Shown here piece by piece: positions 9,088-18,191 of a stretch of DNA of 64,000 nucleotides (positions within the stretch are counted from its first letter, which is position 1; every line of letters begins with the position of its first letter). The stretch comes from Gracilimonas tropica DSM 19535 (GTDB taxonomy: Bacteria; Bacteroidota; Rhodothermia; Balneolales; Balneolaceae), in assembly GCF_000375425.1 (NCBI RefSeq), contig NZ_AQXG01000002.1, forward strand, positions 141,712 to 205,711. Reading direction: 5' to 3'. Below the pieces are notes generated by a model. It was not told the origin of the DNA, searched no databases, and saw nothing but the letters and a program-made list of their open reading frames with translations. A program made the position numbers and the translations under genes.

Positions 9088-12000
9088 TCAGAGTGTTGCA
9101 CTCATAACTAATTTTATAGTATGAATTGTGGGACGGTCTTTTACGGTTCGCCCGTCATAATCGAGACTCAAACGAATCAGATTGCTCATCCGGTAGGTAC
9201 TTCTGAGCGACCATAAAAAATTTATTCCTTCCCCGGTTCCTTCTGTTAGTTCATATCTTCCAAATGGTGTTGAATTTCCATCTACAACCGTATTTCTGAA
9301 TTCCATTCTTAAAGTGGATTGAACTTTTCTCCAAAGATATAACCGCTGTGTTGTTGAAATTTTTAAGAGTCTCGCCTTTGTATTCTCAACCGGCTGCCGA
9401 TCTTCTTTCCTGATGAATGAAACATTCAATCCTGCATTCCAATTTCGACTTATTGTCCCATTGAGTCCGGGCTCCAAACTATATGACTCTATATCAAAGT
9501 TTCTGTTAGATACAATGTCACTTGAACTTGAATTTTCCGTGCGCTGTGCATCCAGCTTAAGCCGGATTCGATTTGTTATTCCGTATCCCGTGTTCACATA
9601 AAAACGGCTTGAATAGTTTTGGATGGATTCACTGCTCCTTCGATTCAATCCTCGAGACTCCCCTGCCCCAAATTTAAGATCCACCCCCTGCCAGTCTCTA
9701 AAAACATCCAACTCCTGCTCCCAAAAAATCCGGCCTTGTATAGTCGTAGAATCGTTCCGAAACGATGCTAAATTCAATAAATAAATATCTTTCAGATTCT
9801 GTGTTGTAGAATTCTCCAGGATATCTGCCCGGGAACGAAGACGAATACCTTGATACCAAAGCGTCTCATCGGCTTTCACAAAAGGCTGAATAGTATTTAT
9901 CATGCGAACGTTCAGATCTACCGCAGGTAACAGTTCGTCAGATGGTAAAAACTGTCGAATAAAGGTTCCTTCATTGGCACTCACTTCCGGGAAAAATTCA
10001 TCCACTTGCTGAACCCCGTCTCCATTCAGATCGTCCCAGACAAACTGCCCAATTTCAGGTCCCACTTCTATATATGCTTCCTGAAGCAAAGCCTGCCGTT
10101 GTGTGTTGGCTTCGTAGAAGAATTCCCCTTCCAAAATCCTGCTTTTGGTAGAATAATTGGTCACTGATTTAACCAATATACCCTTCCTGTTCTGACGTCC
10201 CGGTTCAACAAAATCTTCCGCATACGTTTTATCCCTGAACCGGATTTCATTCCGTGTTTCAAAATTAGTACTTGGGCTGAACCGAAGACTATACCGCTGC
10301 TCAACCGCGGTGGATAGATCCTCAAGCTTATTGCCCAAAACGCCTCTCTCATCGCGATAGGCAATCCCTGCATTCAACTCAAGCGAAGCCAAATTGACTT
10401 GAAGGCCCGGACCGATATCATAGAAAGAGAGGGAATTCGATAACAGTGAATCATTTGTCAAAGACCGTTGCAACCTTTTTTCTTGCTCAAACCGGACGTA
10501 TGGGGTGATGGTAATTTTATCATTCAAGCCAAAACCTCTGCTCATATTCCCCTGTTGCCTGAACCAGGTTCCATCCTGATCAAGTAGTTCGTCATCACTT
10601 TGTACCCAATCCTGTGAGTAACTCAAGTCCAGCCAGCCCGTTTCCTCACTTCGAATTGAAGAAGCCTGACGGATTCCCCGAAAGCCATCCCTTTGTACTT
10701 GCCCGATTTCACCGGCAATGCGCGTAAATGCTGTGGGTTGAACCGAAAGTGCTACCTGATCGATAGCTTCCCTGCTTTGCCCGGTTCGGGTAATATTCCA
10801 CTTGCGATCGAATTCGACATCTCTTGTTCTTTCAAAAAATTCGAATCTTCGCCCGGTGTAACGGCGAGTGATCCTTGCATCTATCACCCCAATGGCGGTT
10901 TCTGCTTCTTTTATTCGGAGTCCCGCCTCGTAACCCAGGTCGGTGTTATCTCCATCATCCAGCGAAGAAAACCGGTTTTTATCTAAATCACTTACAGCCC
11001 ATTCTCCAAATACCTCGATGTTTTTAGAAACCTCCACATTTCCATTCAAAGCTACCATTTGTTGTTTTTGAGGAGCCGGAAGCTGTCGTGCCGGTTCATA
11101 ATTTCCTGCACCGGGCCCCACCCATTCATACAACAATCCATTCGTTTGTCCACTGGCCCGAAGGTAACTCCCGTTTCCTTCTCCCACATTCGAAAACCGA
11201 ACCCGATAAATAGCTCCTTCGGCCCCGGGCTGGTGCTGAAAGATCGTATACGTTTCCCCATTCACAGTCGTGTCAATTCTTGCATACAGCAAAAACTGAT
11301 CCCGTTCTTCTTCGGAGGCAACAGAGGCTCCGCTTACTACGGCTTCGTCCAGATCATCCCCCACATCCTGAAGCAGTGCAATATCCTGCTCCGACAAACT
11401 TCGCTGAGAAAGCAAGTCATCACCATCGGCCTGGCGGATAGCACTGACCCCGATGGAAGCTCGCCCACCAAATAACTCAGCTCCACCTTCGGCCGCGACC
11501 ACCGTCCTGTTAAAATCCCGATCTATATATTCATATTCGATCACAATCCGGGTCTCGTCTTTGATCAGTACATTGTTAGTGAAACTCACTTCTCCAAGGC
11601 CATAGTCTATAATGTAATCATTCTCGGCTCCGCGCTGCACCTGCTGTCCATTGATATAAACCCGCTCGGTTCCGGCCAGGATGATCACAAATTGTTCGCC
11701 ATTTCTTCCGGTGAGCCTGTAAGGACCCTGAACTCCATCCTGTCCCTGAAATTGCATAGATTTATATGTGCCTCTAACTACTGATGCCGCCCCGGTATAA
11801 TCCCCATATTCTGAATTCACACTGCCCGCAGCCCCCTGCAAACGCCGATTATATTGGGCAAAAGTACTTTGCTGCAAACTTACATCCACATCTCCCATCT
11901 CAACTGAAGCATTTGGAGCCTCTACCTGAATGAAGACTTTATCGAATTCCCGAAGATTTTGAGTCGTTCCATCGGGTTGAATAGGAATACTTTGGTCAGT

Positions 12001-12573
12001 CAATGATGCAGTAATGTTGATATTCTCGGTAAGCGGCCCACTTAACTCAAAATTCAATCCGCTTTCCAGGGAAAAATCCTGGTTTGAGCCGACAATCACT
12101 CCGCGGCTCAAGCTCCCTGATTGTCGTAAACCCGATGGACCAAAAACTGTTTGTGGTGTGCCGGATTGTAATTGTAACTGAAGCGAATCCCGATCTTCGA
12201 AAAATGCAGAATCTAATTCCACAGGAACCAATGACTGGAAAGAGCGGGGCCATGAAACCGGCAGTTCCTCAAAGAAAACAGTAACGGATGTGATTTCCCG
12301 TTCTGTCCAAAAAGGCTGAGTAAATTGAATACTTCCCGATTGTTCAACAAAGATCCAGTTTTCACCGGAAATGACCTCTTCTCCCGCCTTGATCAGGATG
12401 CTTTCCCGAAGTACCCAGTTTCCTAAAAAGTATGTTGAATCTACCGAAAGCGGCTCAAGGGTCTTCTGATTGGAGATAGTCGTTTGAGCCAGACCCTCAG
12501 GCATAGAAATCAGGCATAGTGCTGTTGTACAGCAAAAAATCCAAAGCCGATACGTTCGTGCCGTTGCAGTCAG
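9088..12573 (-). CDS. Very large outer membrane beta-barrel protein, SprA-like N-terminal motifs; start codon abnormal
   Basis: About 1160 residues. The first half has phrases typical of a family of giant Bacteroidota surface proteins related to the SprA gliding/type IX translocon: GSLSRGVIVGSNQDFSLESG, ITASLTDQSIPIQPDG, LREFDKVFIQVEAP, NGEQFVIILAGTERVYING. The second half is a barrel of alternating aromatic strands ending in LVMSATL. The ATG at 12504 (MPEGLAQT) falls inside a signal peptide. Reading upstream in frame gives RTYRLWIFCCTTALCLIS then MPEGLAQ, a typical cleavage region. The only in-frame ATG (12585-12583) is followed at once by TAG (12582-12580). I therefore place the start at CTG 12573, which is uncertain. 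SprA itself is about twice as long, so identity with SprA is not claimed. Confidence 0.8.
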   Translation of the reverse strand: MTATARTYRLWIFCCTTALCLISMPEGLAQTTISNQKTLEPLSVDSTYFLGNWVLRESILIKAGEEVISGENWIFVEQSGSIQFTQPFWTEREITSVTVFFEELPVSWPRSFQSLVPVELDSAFFEDRDSLQLQLQSGTPQTVFGPSGLRQSGSLSRGVIVGSNQDFSLESGLNFELSGPLTENINITASLTDQSIPIQPDGTTQNLREFDKVFIQVEAPNASVEMGDVDVSLQQSTFAQYNRRLQGAAGSVNSEYGDYTGAASVVRGTYKSMQFQGQDGVQGPYRLTGRNGEQFVIILAGTERVYINGQQVQRGAENDYIIDYGLGEVSFTNNVLIKDETRIVIEYEYIDRDFNRTVVAAEGGAELFGGRASIGVSAIRQADGDDLLSQRSLSEQDIALLQDVGDDLDEAVVSGASVASEEERDQFLLYARIDTTVNGETYTIFQHQPGAEGAIYRVRFSNVGEGNGSYLRASGQTNGLLYEWVGPGAGNYEPARQLPAPQKQQMVALNGNVEVSKNIEVFGEWAVSDLDKNRFSSLDDGDNTDLGYEAGLRIKEAETAIGVIDARITRRYTGRRFEFFERTRDVEFDRKWNITRTGQSREAIDQVALSVQPTAFTRIAGEIGQVQRDGFRGIRQASSIRSEETGWLDLSYSQDWVQSDDELLDQDGTWFRQQGNMSRGFGLNDKITITPYVRFEQEKRLQRSLTNDSLLSNSLSFYDIGPGLQVNLASLELNAGIAYRDERGVLGNKLEDLSTAVEQRYSLRFSPSTNFETRNEIRFRDKTYAEDFVEPGRQNRKGILVKSVTNYSTKSRILEGEFFYEANTQRQALLQEAYIEVGPEIGQFVWDDLNGDGVQQVDEFFPEVSANEGTFIRQFLPSDELLPAVDLNVRMINTIQPFVKADETLWYQGIRLRSRADILENSTTQNLKDIYLLNLASFRNDSTTIQGRIFWEQELDVFRDWQGVDLKFGAGESRGLNRRSSESIQNYSSRFYVNTGYGITNRIRLKLDAQRTENSSSSDIVSNRNFDIESYSLEPGLNGTISRNWNAGLNVSFIRKEDRQPVENTKARLLKISTTQRLYLWRKVQSTLRMEFRNTVVDGNSTPFGRYELTEGTGEGINFLWSLRSTYRMSNLIRLSLDYDGRTVKDRPTIHTIKLVMSATL

Positions 12574-12602
12574 TGTTTTCTACATTTGTTGAGGTGTGAT
12601 GA

Positions 12603-12631
12603 AGGCTAAAGCTTTCCGCGGAAAGGGTCAA
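12603..12631 (-). promoter_or_regulatory. Candidate promoter with palindromic operator for the large outer membrane protein
   Basis: Minus strand TTGACC (12631-12626), a 17-base spacer and TAGCCT (12608-12603). The spacer holds a perfect 14-base palindrome, CTTTCCGCGGAAAG (12612-12625). A repressor or activator bound there would face RNA polymerase directly. It lies only 4 bases after the dsbD stop, so a role as a weak transcript-end hairpin is also possible. Confidence 0.3.
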
Positions 12632-12634
12632 CAA

Positions 12635-14563
12635 TCAAAGATCGGAATAGGCTTGCAATCCACGCTCCAGGAAAGCAACAAAATCATCGGCATCTGTATA
12701 TCCTAATCGCTGCTCTAAAACCCGGCCCGATTCCGGATCCATAATCACATAAGTTGGAAGTGCCACATTCCCGGTTAGCTCAAATTGAAGCATTTGATTG
12801 TCTTTGGCTCCCGTACCGCCGTCGGTGTATAACTTTACCAGCTCCATTTGGTTGAACCGTGAAACCACTTCATCCAAGGGAAAAACATTTGATTCCATGG
12901 CCCGACAGTTGGTACAGGTATACCCCGTAAAATCTATAAAGACCGGTACATTTTCTGCTTTTGCCTTTTCCACAGAAGTGGCGTAATCCCTGGACCAGCC
13001 ATCGTCTGCATCGGCATTCGTTCCTGATACTCCGCCGGTTCCTATCGTGGCTACTAAACTAACATCTGTTACTTGTTTGGGAGGCAGGAAGGCATCCCAG
13101 AATCCAAGTGAAGTTCCCAATAATCCGGGCATCAGGTAAAAACTGAAGAGGAAAAATGGAATAGCTAGCAACATTCTGCCGGTTGAAATTTGGTCGGGCC
13201 GTTTTTCATGTTTTAGTGAATAACTTCCGATGAGGTATAAGCCCGTAAGCAGGAAAATGGCAATCCACGTGGCAATGGCAAGCGGCCGTGAAATCAGTCC
13301 CCATTCCCAAACCAAGTCTACATTGGATAAGAATTTAATAGCTGCTGCAAGCTCTATAAAACCAAGAAGCACTTTCACAATATTCATCCATGAACCGCTT
13401 TTAGGAAGCGATTGCATCCAGCTTGGAAAGATAGCCAGAATCACAAAAGGGCTTGCAAACGCTGCCGAGAAACCGATCATCCCAATGATGGGATAAAACC
13501 ATTCGCCCCCGGTGGTTGCAGCAAATACACCGCCCACGAACGGAGCGGTACAAGAGAAGGAAACGGCGCTTATGGTTAGCGCCATGAATAAAATTCCACC
13601 AACTCCTCCGCTTTCGTTACTCTTTCTATTCAACCAATTGGTAAGTTGGTAAGGCAATCTCAATTCGTACATTCCCAACAAACTGAAAGCAAAGCCGACC
13701 AAAACGGCCGCAATAAACAAATTCACCCATGGATTAGATGCAAAATTCTGAGCTCCTGATACACCGAAGACTGCCGCCAGTAAAATTCCTAACACAGTAA
13801 AGGTGGCTACAATCGCTATCCCAAATAAAAATGCTTTTCCGACACCTTTTCCATGTTCCTCCGATTTTGAAAAGTAGGAAACGGTGAGCGGAATCATCGG
13901 AAATACACAAGGCGTTAGTAAGGCTGCAAAACCAGCCAAAATTGCGATCCATAAAAACCCAAAAATACCTTCACCGCCCATTGAAGATTCTTTGATCTCT
14001 GCTAACTCACCGGATACTTCTTCTCCATCTGAGGAGCTGCTTCCTAAAACTGCCTCAACGGGATTCGCAGAAACGCCGGTCACCGTCACACCTGCGATAA
14101 TGGATTTTGTAGTGGGAGGAAGACACACTTTATCATCACAAACCTGGTAAAATACTTCGATATCCAGATCTTGCTTACCCGACTCACTTGTTTTTATTGC
14201 TACCGGAATCGTGAATTCCGCAAAACTACTGTGCCACCCTAATTCAGCTTCAAAATTGGGATCAAACTCTACATCGGCCTCAGATTCCCTAACATCACCG
14301 GCAATAACAAAGTTTGAGGATTTTGCAGAAAACTCGGTGGGAAAAGGGCCGGCATCTTCATCATTCAAAATAGAATAGAGATGCCAGTTGCCTTCAATGG
14401 AGGCTTGTACTTTAACTTCAAAAACTTCTCCTGCTAAAACGGAATCGGGAGCTTCAGACAGGGAGAATTTAACAGGATCAGGGATTTGTGCCTGAATAAA
14501 AAATGGGGATAACATCAGAATGATGATCCCCATTAATTTGATTTGCACTGATTTCATGAACAC
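12635..14563 (-). CDS. dsbD: Thiol:disulfide interchange protein DsbD
   Basis: A 642-residue inner-membrane reductase that carries electrons from cytoplasmic thioredoxin to periplasmic or extracytoplasmic thiols. After a signal peptide (to about residue 25) comes the DsbD alpha domain with its cysteine pair (VCDDKVCLPP). Then follow eight hydrophobic segments with the two conserved membrane cysteines (TPCVFPMIP and SCTAPFVGG). A C-terminal thioredoxin-like domain carries CTNC at about residue 550 (TGYTCTNCRAMES). All three redox pairs are intact. It is next to the large outer-membrane protein, 130 bases from its start on the same strand, but functional linkage is not evident. Likely clients are extracytoplasmic cytochromes or disulfide isomerases. 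Confidence 0.95.
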   Translation of the reverse strand: MFMKSVQIKLMGIIILMLSPFFIQAQIPDPVKFSLSEAPDSVLAGEVFEVKVQASIEGNWHLYSILNDEDAGPFPTEFSAKSSNFVIAGDVRESEADVEFDPNFEAELGWHSSFAEFTIPVAIKTSESGKQDLDIEVFYQVCDDKVCLPPTTKSIIAGVTVTGVSANPVEAVLGSSSSDGEEVSGELAEIKESSMGGEGIFGFLWIAILAGFAALLTPCVFPMIPLTVSYFSKSEEHGKGVGKAFLFGIAIVATFTVLGILLAAVFGVSGAQNFASNPWVNLFIAAVLVGFAFSLLGMYELRLPYQLTNWLNRKSNESGGVGGILFMALTISAVSFSCTAPFVGGVFAATTGGEWFYPIIGMIGFSAAFASPFVILAIFPSWMQSLPKSGSWMNIVKVLLGFIELAAAIKFLSNVDLVWEWGLISRPLAIATWIAIFLLTGLYLIGSYSLKHEKRPDQISTGRMLLAIPFFLFSFYLMPGLLGTSLGFWDAFLPPKQVTDVSLVATIGTGGVSGTNADADDGWSRDYATSVEKAKAENVPVFIDFTGYTCTNCRAMESNVFPLDEVVSRFNQMELVKLYTDGGTGAKDNQMLQFELTGNVALPTYVIMDPESGRVLEQRLGYTDADDFVAFLERGLQAYSDL

Positions 14564-14681
14564 GGATTTCTAAAAGTTGATCAGGTAACTGTTTGGTAAA
14601 CATCTTAGCAGATGCTGTTCTCTGAATGAAACTTACTTCATCCGAAATTAGTGCCTGAAATCTAAATCCGAATGACAAGTA

Positions 14682-15128
14682 TCATTCGTCTTTAACAACC
14701 CAAAATTTCACTTTCGGGCTTAAATCTCCAACCAGATTTACAGTAGCAGTGTATTCACCTAATGCTTTCACATCTTGATCTAAGGTGATATCTTTCTTGT
14801 CTACCATAATATCACGCTCTTCAAGCGCTTTGGCTATATCCGCATTTGTTACGGTACCGTGAATTTTGTCTTCTTCACCTGTGGTTACTGCAATGGTCAA
14901 AGAAGTAACTTCTAATTGCTTAGCCAATGCTTTGGCTTCATTAACAGTAAACTCAGCCTGGCGAGCAGCTTCTTTCTTCCTTCTTTCAAGCTCCTGAATG
15001 GCACCTTTGGTAGCCATTACTGCTTTACCTTGTGGAATTAAGAAATTACGGCCGTATCCGTCTTTTACGTCAACGATCTCACCGGATTGTCCTAATTTTT
15101 CTACGTCTTCTCTAAGTATGATTTTCAT
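14682..15128 (-). CDS. rplI: 50S ribosomal protein L9
   Basis: A 148-residue L9 with the characteristic dumbbell plan. The N-terminal domain has VEKLGQSGEIVDVKDGYGRN and FLIPQGKAVMAT, a long charged connecting helix follows, and the C-terminal RNA-binding domain has GTVTNADIAKALEE. It is the third gene of the rpsF-rpsR-rplI operon, starting 19 bases after the rpsR stop. Confidence 0.98.
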   Translation of the reverse strand: MKIILREDVEKLGQSGEIVDVKDGYGRNFLIPQGKAVMATKGAIQELERRKKEAARQAEFTVNEAKALAKQLEVTSLTIAVTTGEEDKIHGTVTNADIAKALEERDIMVDKKDITLDQDVKALGEYTATVNLVGDLSPKVKFWVVKDE

Positions 15129-15147
15129 AATATTCTATCAACTTGGT

Positions 15148-15399
15148 TTATCGGATGTTTTCGTCTACGTAAGGCATCAGTGCTAAGAAACGAGCTCGTT
15201 TAACGGCCGTAGTTAGCTGTCGCTGATGTTTAGCGCTTGTTCCGGTTACACGACGTGGTAAGATTTTACCCTGGTCGTTTGTGAATCGCTGAAGGGTATC
15301 AGTGTCTTTGTAATCAATGTACTCAACGCCGGCACGGGTAAACTTGCATTGCTTCACCTTGCGCTGGCCTTTTTTTGGATGTGATGGATTCTTAATCAT
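15148..15399 (-). CDS. rpsR: 30S ribosomal protein S18
   Basis: An 83-residue S18 with a short lysine-rich N-terminal tail, a CKFTRAG region and the family core ([20 protein letters not shown], then [16 protein letters not shown] and [11 protein letters not shown]). It binds the platform of the small subunit as a heterodimer with S6, encoded 27 bases upstream. The usual ssb gene between rpsF and rpsR of proteobacteria and firmicutes is absent. Confidence 0.98.
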   Translation of the reverse strand: MIKNPSHPKKGQRKVKQCKFTRAGVEYIDYKDTDTLQRFTNDQGKILPRRVTGTSAKHQRQLTTAVKRARFLALMPYVDENIR

Positions 15400-15426
15400 A
15401 ATCTATATTCTTTGGAGGGGTTATTC

Positions 15427-15819
15427 TTAATCGTCGTTTTCGTCGTTGTTGTCATCATCCTCTTCTTCGTAAGCGAAGATGTCCGGAACTTCATTTTTCT
15501 TTTGAAGCTCACGGTGACGCAACATTTTGGCATCGTATTTTAGGGTAAGGTAACGCATGATGTTGTCATCAATGCGAAGCTGTCTTTCAACGGATGCAAT
15601 GGCTTCAGCAGGAGCAGTGAAGTACATATTTACGTAATAACCGCTTCCTTTTTTGTCCATTTCGTAGGCAAACTGACGTAATCCCCACTCATCTACTTCT
15701 TCAATTTCGCCGCCGTTACTTTCGATTAGCTTGGATACTTTATCGACGACTTCTTTAAACTGGTCATCCTCGAGTACAGGATTTATGATATAGGTAAACT
15801 CGTAATAGTTTTTACTCAT
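15427..15819 (-). CDS. rpsF: 30S ribosomal protein S6
   Basis: A 130-residue S6 with the alpha-beta fold motifs YEFTYIINPVLEDDQ, EVDEWGLRQFAYEM and GYYVNMYFTAPAEAI. It ends in a very acidic tail (YEEEDDDNNDENDD), a common extension in this phylum. It is the first gene of the rpsF-rpsR-rplI operon. A promoter with a TATCTTTG element lies about 75 bases upstream. The leader could carry the autoregulatory S6:S18 site but I cannot confirm the fold. Confidence 0.98.
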   Translation of the reverse strand: MSKNYYEFTYIINPVLEDDQFKEVVDKVSKLIESNGGEIEEVDEWGLRQFAYEMDKKGSGYYVNMYFTAPAEAIASVERQLRIDDNIMRYLTLKYDAKMLRHRELQKKNEVPDIFAYEEEDDDNNDENDD

Positions 15820-15894
15820 CTGTGTATGTGTTTCTTTGGTTGTTTTCTAAGATGAAAACAGTCACCCTGGCACTTTGCCGGGCAACAGAGCTTT

Positions 15895-15926
15895 CAAAGA
15901 TACACTTTTTTTGCAGTCTATTCCAA
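15895..15926 (-). promoter_or_regulatory. Bacteroidota-type promoter of rpsF-rpsR-rplI
   Basis: On the minus strand TTGG (15926-15923), a 20-base spacer, then TATCTTTG (15902-15895), matching the TTTG/TAnnTTTG consensus described for Bacteroidota. It gives a leader of about 70 bases containing a GTTTTC/GAAAAC hairpin. The identical -7 octamer occurs before nuoL. Confidence 0.55.
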
Positions 15927-15945
15927 CTATTGAGAAATGATTCTT

Positions 15946-16359
15946 TTACAAGTTAAATAAATTCTTTAGTTGCTCCCCCGTTCCTAATTTGTATACCGAA
16001 AAATCACTATCTAAAGAAACAATAGAGTCCAAGTTTCTCATTTCAGCAGCAACTAACAACGATGCATCTGCAAAATCAGCAGGTAAGTCAGCGTACTTAT
16101 CTACGATCTCCCTTACTTTCAAAAGCTGCCACTGTTCCAGATTGATCACTTCTATTCCACCTTCACTCACCCAACTCAAAAAATCTAACTGTACCTGTTT
16201 GTGAAAATCGAGCATGTAAGAAACTTCCGTGAGCACCGGCCAGGTAGTGATCAAACGGCCTTCAAATCCTCCCATAAACTCCATCACTTTCTGATGATAT
16301 TGATCATCTTTGTCAAATAGCGCAATAATGGGACCGGCATCAATGAGCGTGCTTGTCAC
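15946..16359 (-). CDS. vapC: PIN-domain ribonuclease toxin (VapC family)
   Basis: A 137-residue PIN-domain protein, the expected VapC length. The acidic metal-binding residues are all present: Asp7 (LIDAGPIIALFD), Glu45 (LTEVSYML), Asp95 and Asp98 (ADFADASLLV), and Asp117/Asp119 (SLDSDFSVY). VapC toxins cut tRNA or rRNA when their antitoxin is degraded. The start overlaps the end of the upstream ribbon-helix-helix gene by 20 bases, the normal coupling in such modules. The pair sits alone between rpsF and the nuoN terminator. Confidence 0.9.
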   Translation of the reverse strand: MTSTLIDAGPIIALFDKDDQYHQKVMEFMGGFEGRLITTWPVLTEVSYMLDFHKQVQLDFLSWVSEGGIEVINLEQWQLLKVREIVDKYADLPADFADASLLVAAEMRNLDSIVSLDSDFSVYKLGTGEQLKNLFNL

Positions 16360-16588
16360 GTATCTTAGATTTTATGCTGGATTTATAGGTTTTTGAACGG
16401 TCGGTTTCCCCGCTGCCATATTTCCCGAAGTAGCGTTTTCCAATCTCAAAAGGTTGATTGTATTTTTTCTCTTTTGCCATATATTCCACCAAAGCTTCTT
16501 TTACAATGTTGGACCGTGAGGTTTTCTTTTGAGCCGCAATAGCCTCAAGATCTTTCTCCATTTCTTCGGATAAACGTATTGAACGCAT
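16340..16588 (-). CDS. Ribbon-helix-helix antitoxin of the VapBC-type module
   Basis: An 82-residue protein. I chose the ATG at 16588 because it begins directly at the ribbon strand (MRSIRLSEEMEKDLEAIA) and is preceded by GGTAAT. A longer frame from 16630 adds 14 residues that look unstructured. The helix-turn-helix part (KKTSRSNIVKEALVEYM) is typical of CopG/RHH DNA-binding antitoxins. The basic C-terminus (KSSIKSKIRDKHAH) would wrap the toxin. It should repress its own promoter and neutralise the PIN toxin downstream. Confidence 0.85.
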   Translation of the reverse strand: MRSIRLSEEMEKDLEAIAAQKKTSRSNIVKEALVEYMAKEKKYNQPFEIGKRYFGKYGSGETDRSKTYKSSIKSKIRDKHAH

Positions 16589-16657
16589 TTTATTACCATG
16601 CTTTTGATATTCTCCAAAAATGTAACACAATTTGTATTACTTTCCAATTGAGTATAA

Positions 16658-16691
16658 AAAAAGTCTTTCAGACTCATCTGAAAGACTTTTT
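16658..16691 (-). terminator. Terminator of nuoL-nuoM-nuoN
   Basis: A perfect 15-bp hairpin, AAAAAGTCTTTCAGA (16658-16672) and its complement (16677-16691), with a CTCA loop and T-runs on both strands. It lies 27 bases after the nuoN stop, and could also insulate the toxin-antitoxin pair. Confidence 0.9.
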
Positions 16692-16718
16692 AAATTTATA
16701 CACTAAAATTCTACACTC

Positions 16719-18182
16719 TTACGGGATGAGGGCAGTTGCTCCTCCATATCCGCCAAAGCCGCTCAGAATATCCATCAAGCCTTCAGCTGGCAGTACCGGT
16801 TCAACTCCAAAATAAATGGTCAGCAAAGCAAGTACTACAATGGTTCCTTTATACATTAACGTTGGTGTGAAGAGAGAAATAGGTTGATGCTCCTCACGGA
16901 AATATAAATAGACCATGACTCTCAAATAATAGTAAACACTTGCAGCACTAGCTAAAACACCAATTATAGCAAGGCCAACCATGTCCGCATTAATAGCAGC
17001 AGCAAATACGTAGTACTTACCTACAAAACCTACTAATGGTGGAATTCCTGCCAGTGAGAACAAAAATATGGAAAGTGCAACCCCCATTAACGGCTCCTTG
17101 AATCCGAGTCCTGCCAGATTTTGAACCTGCGTAAAATCCAATCCTTTGTTACGCTCATAATAAGCGATCACACCAAAGGCTCCCACATTCATAATGGTAT
17201 AAGCGAACAAGTAGTACAATACGGCATTATATCCTTCAAAAGTACCAGCTGCTAACCCAACAAGTGCATATCCGGCATGAGCCACACTGGAATATGCTAA
17301 CATTCTTTTTACATTATCCTGTACTAAAGCGATAATGTTACCAAATACCATGGTCAGTATAGCGATCACGCTAAGCACTAACTGCCAGTTCAGGCCTTCC
17401 ATAACCGGAAGGGCACGCGACAAAATCAGAATAAAAGCTACAAAAGTACCTGCTTTCGAAGCTGTTGCCATGTATGCGGTAAGAGAAGTTGGTGTTCCCT
17501 GGTATACATCCGGCGTCCACATGTGGAAAGGAACTGCCGAAACTTTGAATAGAAATCCAACCAGAAGAAGTGCAGTTCCTGCCAAGAAAAGAAGTTCAGT
17601 ACTGGCAGCAGCACCAATCTCTGGGATGTTGGTGGTTCCCGTAGCACCATAAATCAACGCCATTCCGTAAAGAAGAAATCCGGTAGAAAATGCGCCCAGC
17701 AGAAAATATTTAAGAGCAGATTCAGCTCCTGATTTTTCATCCTTGATCAACCCGGCCATCACATATAAACAAATGGACATAGTTTCCAATCCTACAAAAA
17801 GGGTGATCAGGTCGTTGGCCCCTGCTAAGGCAAGCATACCGGTGGTGGCGAATAATATCAGTGCGTAGGTTTCGCCGTAATAATGGTTAATTCCCCGCAG
17901 ATAATCTTCACTAATGAACACGCAAAAAAGGGCTCCCGCCAAGATTACCATATTGCCGAATGCAACAGCGCCGCCATGCACTAACATGCCTGAAAATGCT
18001 GTTTGCATCTCACCTCCAAGTGAAAGAATACTTATGATCAGGGCTGATGCCAGTGATAAAATGGTAACGTAGAAATTAAGGGGACTCTCTTTCTTAAGAG
18101 ATTCGATTACGATAACCACCAATCCGGCTATTGCGGTGATCACTCCGGGTAAAAAAGCTTGTATATCGCCTAAATAATCCAT
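16719..18182 (-). CDS. nuoN: NADH-quinone oxidoreductase subunit N
   Basis: A 487-residue, 14-helix antiporter-like subunit of complex I that contributes one proton channel. Key family features are visible: GLETMSICLYVMAGL with the channel Glu, KYFLLGAFSTGFLLYG, VSAVPFHMWTPDVYQGTPT, YMATASKAGTFVAF with the central Lys, and MLAYSSVAHAGYALVGL. It follows a pterin dehydratase gene by 9 bases and is the last gene of the nuoL-nuoM-nuoN transcript, which ends at the 16658 terminator. Confidence 0.97.
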   Translation of the reverse strand: MDYLGDIQAFLPGVITAIAGLVVIVIESLKKESPLNFYVTILSLASALIISILSLGGEMQTAFSGMLVHGGAVAFGNMVILAGALFCVFISEDYLRGINHYYGETYALILFATTGMLALAGANDLITLFVGLETMSICLYVMAGLIKDEKSGAESALKYFLLGAFSTGFLLYGMALIYGATGTTNIPEIGAAASTELLFLAGTALLLVGFLFKVSAVPFHMWTPDVYQGTPTSLTAYMATASKAGTFVAFILILSRALPVMEGLNWQLVLSVIAILTMVFGNIIALVQDNVKRMLAYSSVAHAGYALVGLAAGTFEGYNAVLYYLFAYTIMNVGAFGVIAYYERNKGLDFTQVQNLAGLGFKEPLMGVALSIFLFSLAGIPPLVGFVGKYYVFAAAINADMVGLAIIGVLASAASVYYYLRVMVYLYFREEHQPISLFTPTLMYKGTIVVLALLTIYFGVEPVLPAEGLMDILSGFGGYGGATALIP

Positions 18183-18191
18183 TAGCTAATT

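Noticed and set aside
9088-12573. Assignment as SprA (type IX translocon)
   Set aside because: Several motifs are shared, but the protein is about half the length of SprA; a related surface-protein family is the safer call.
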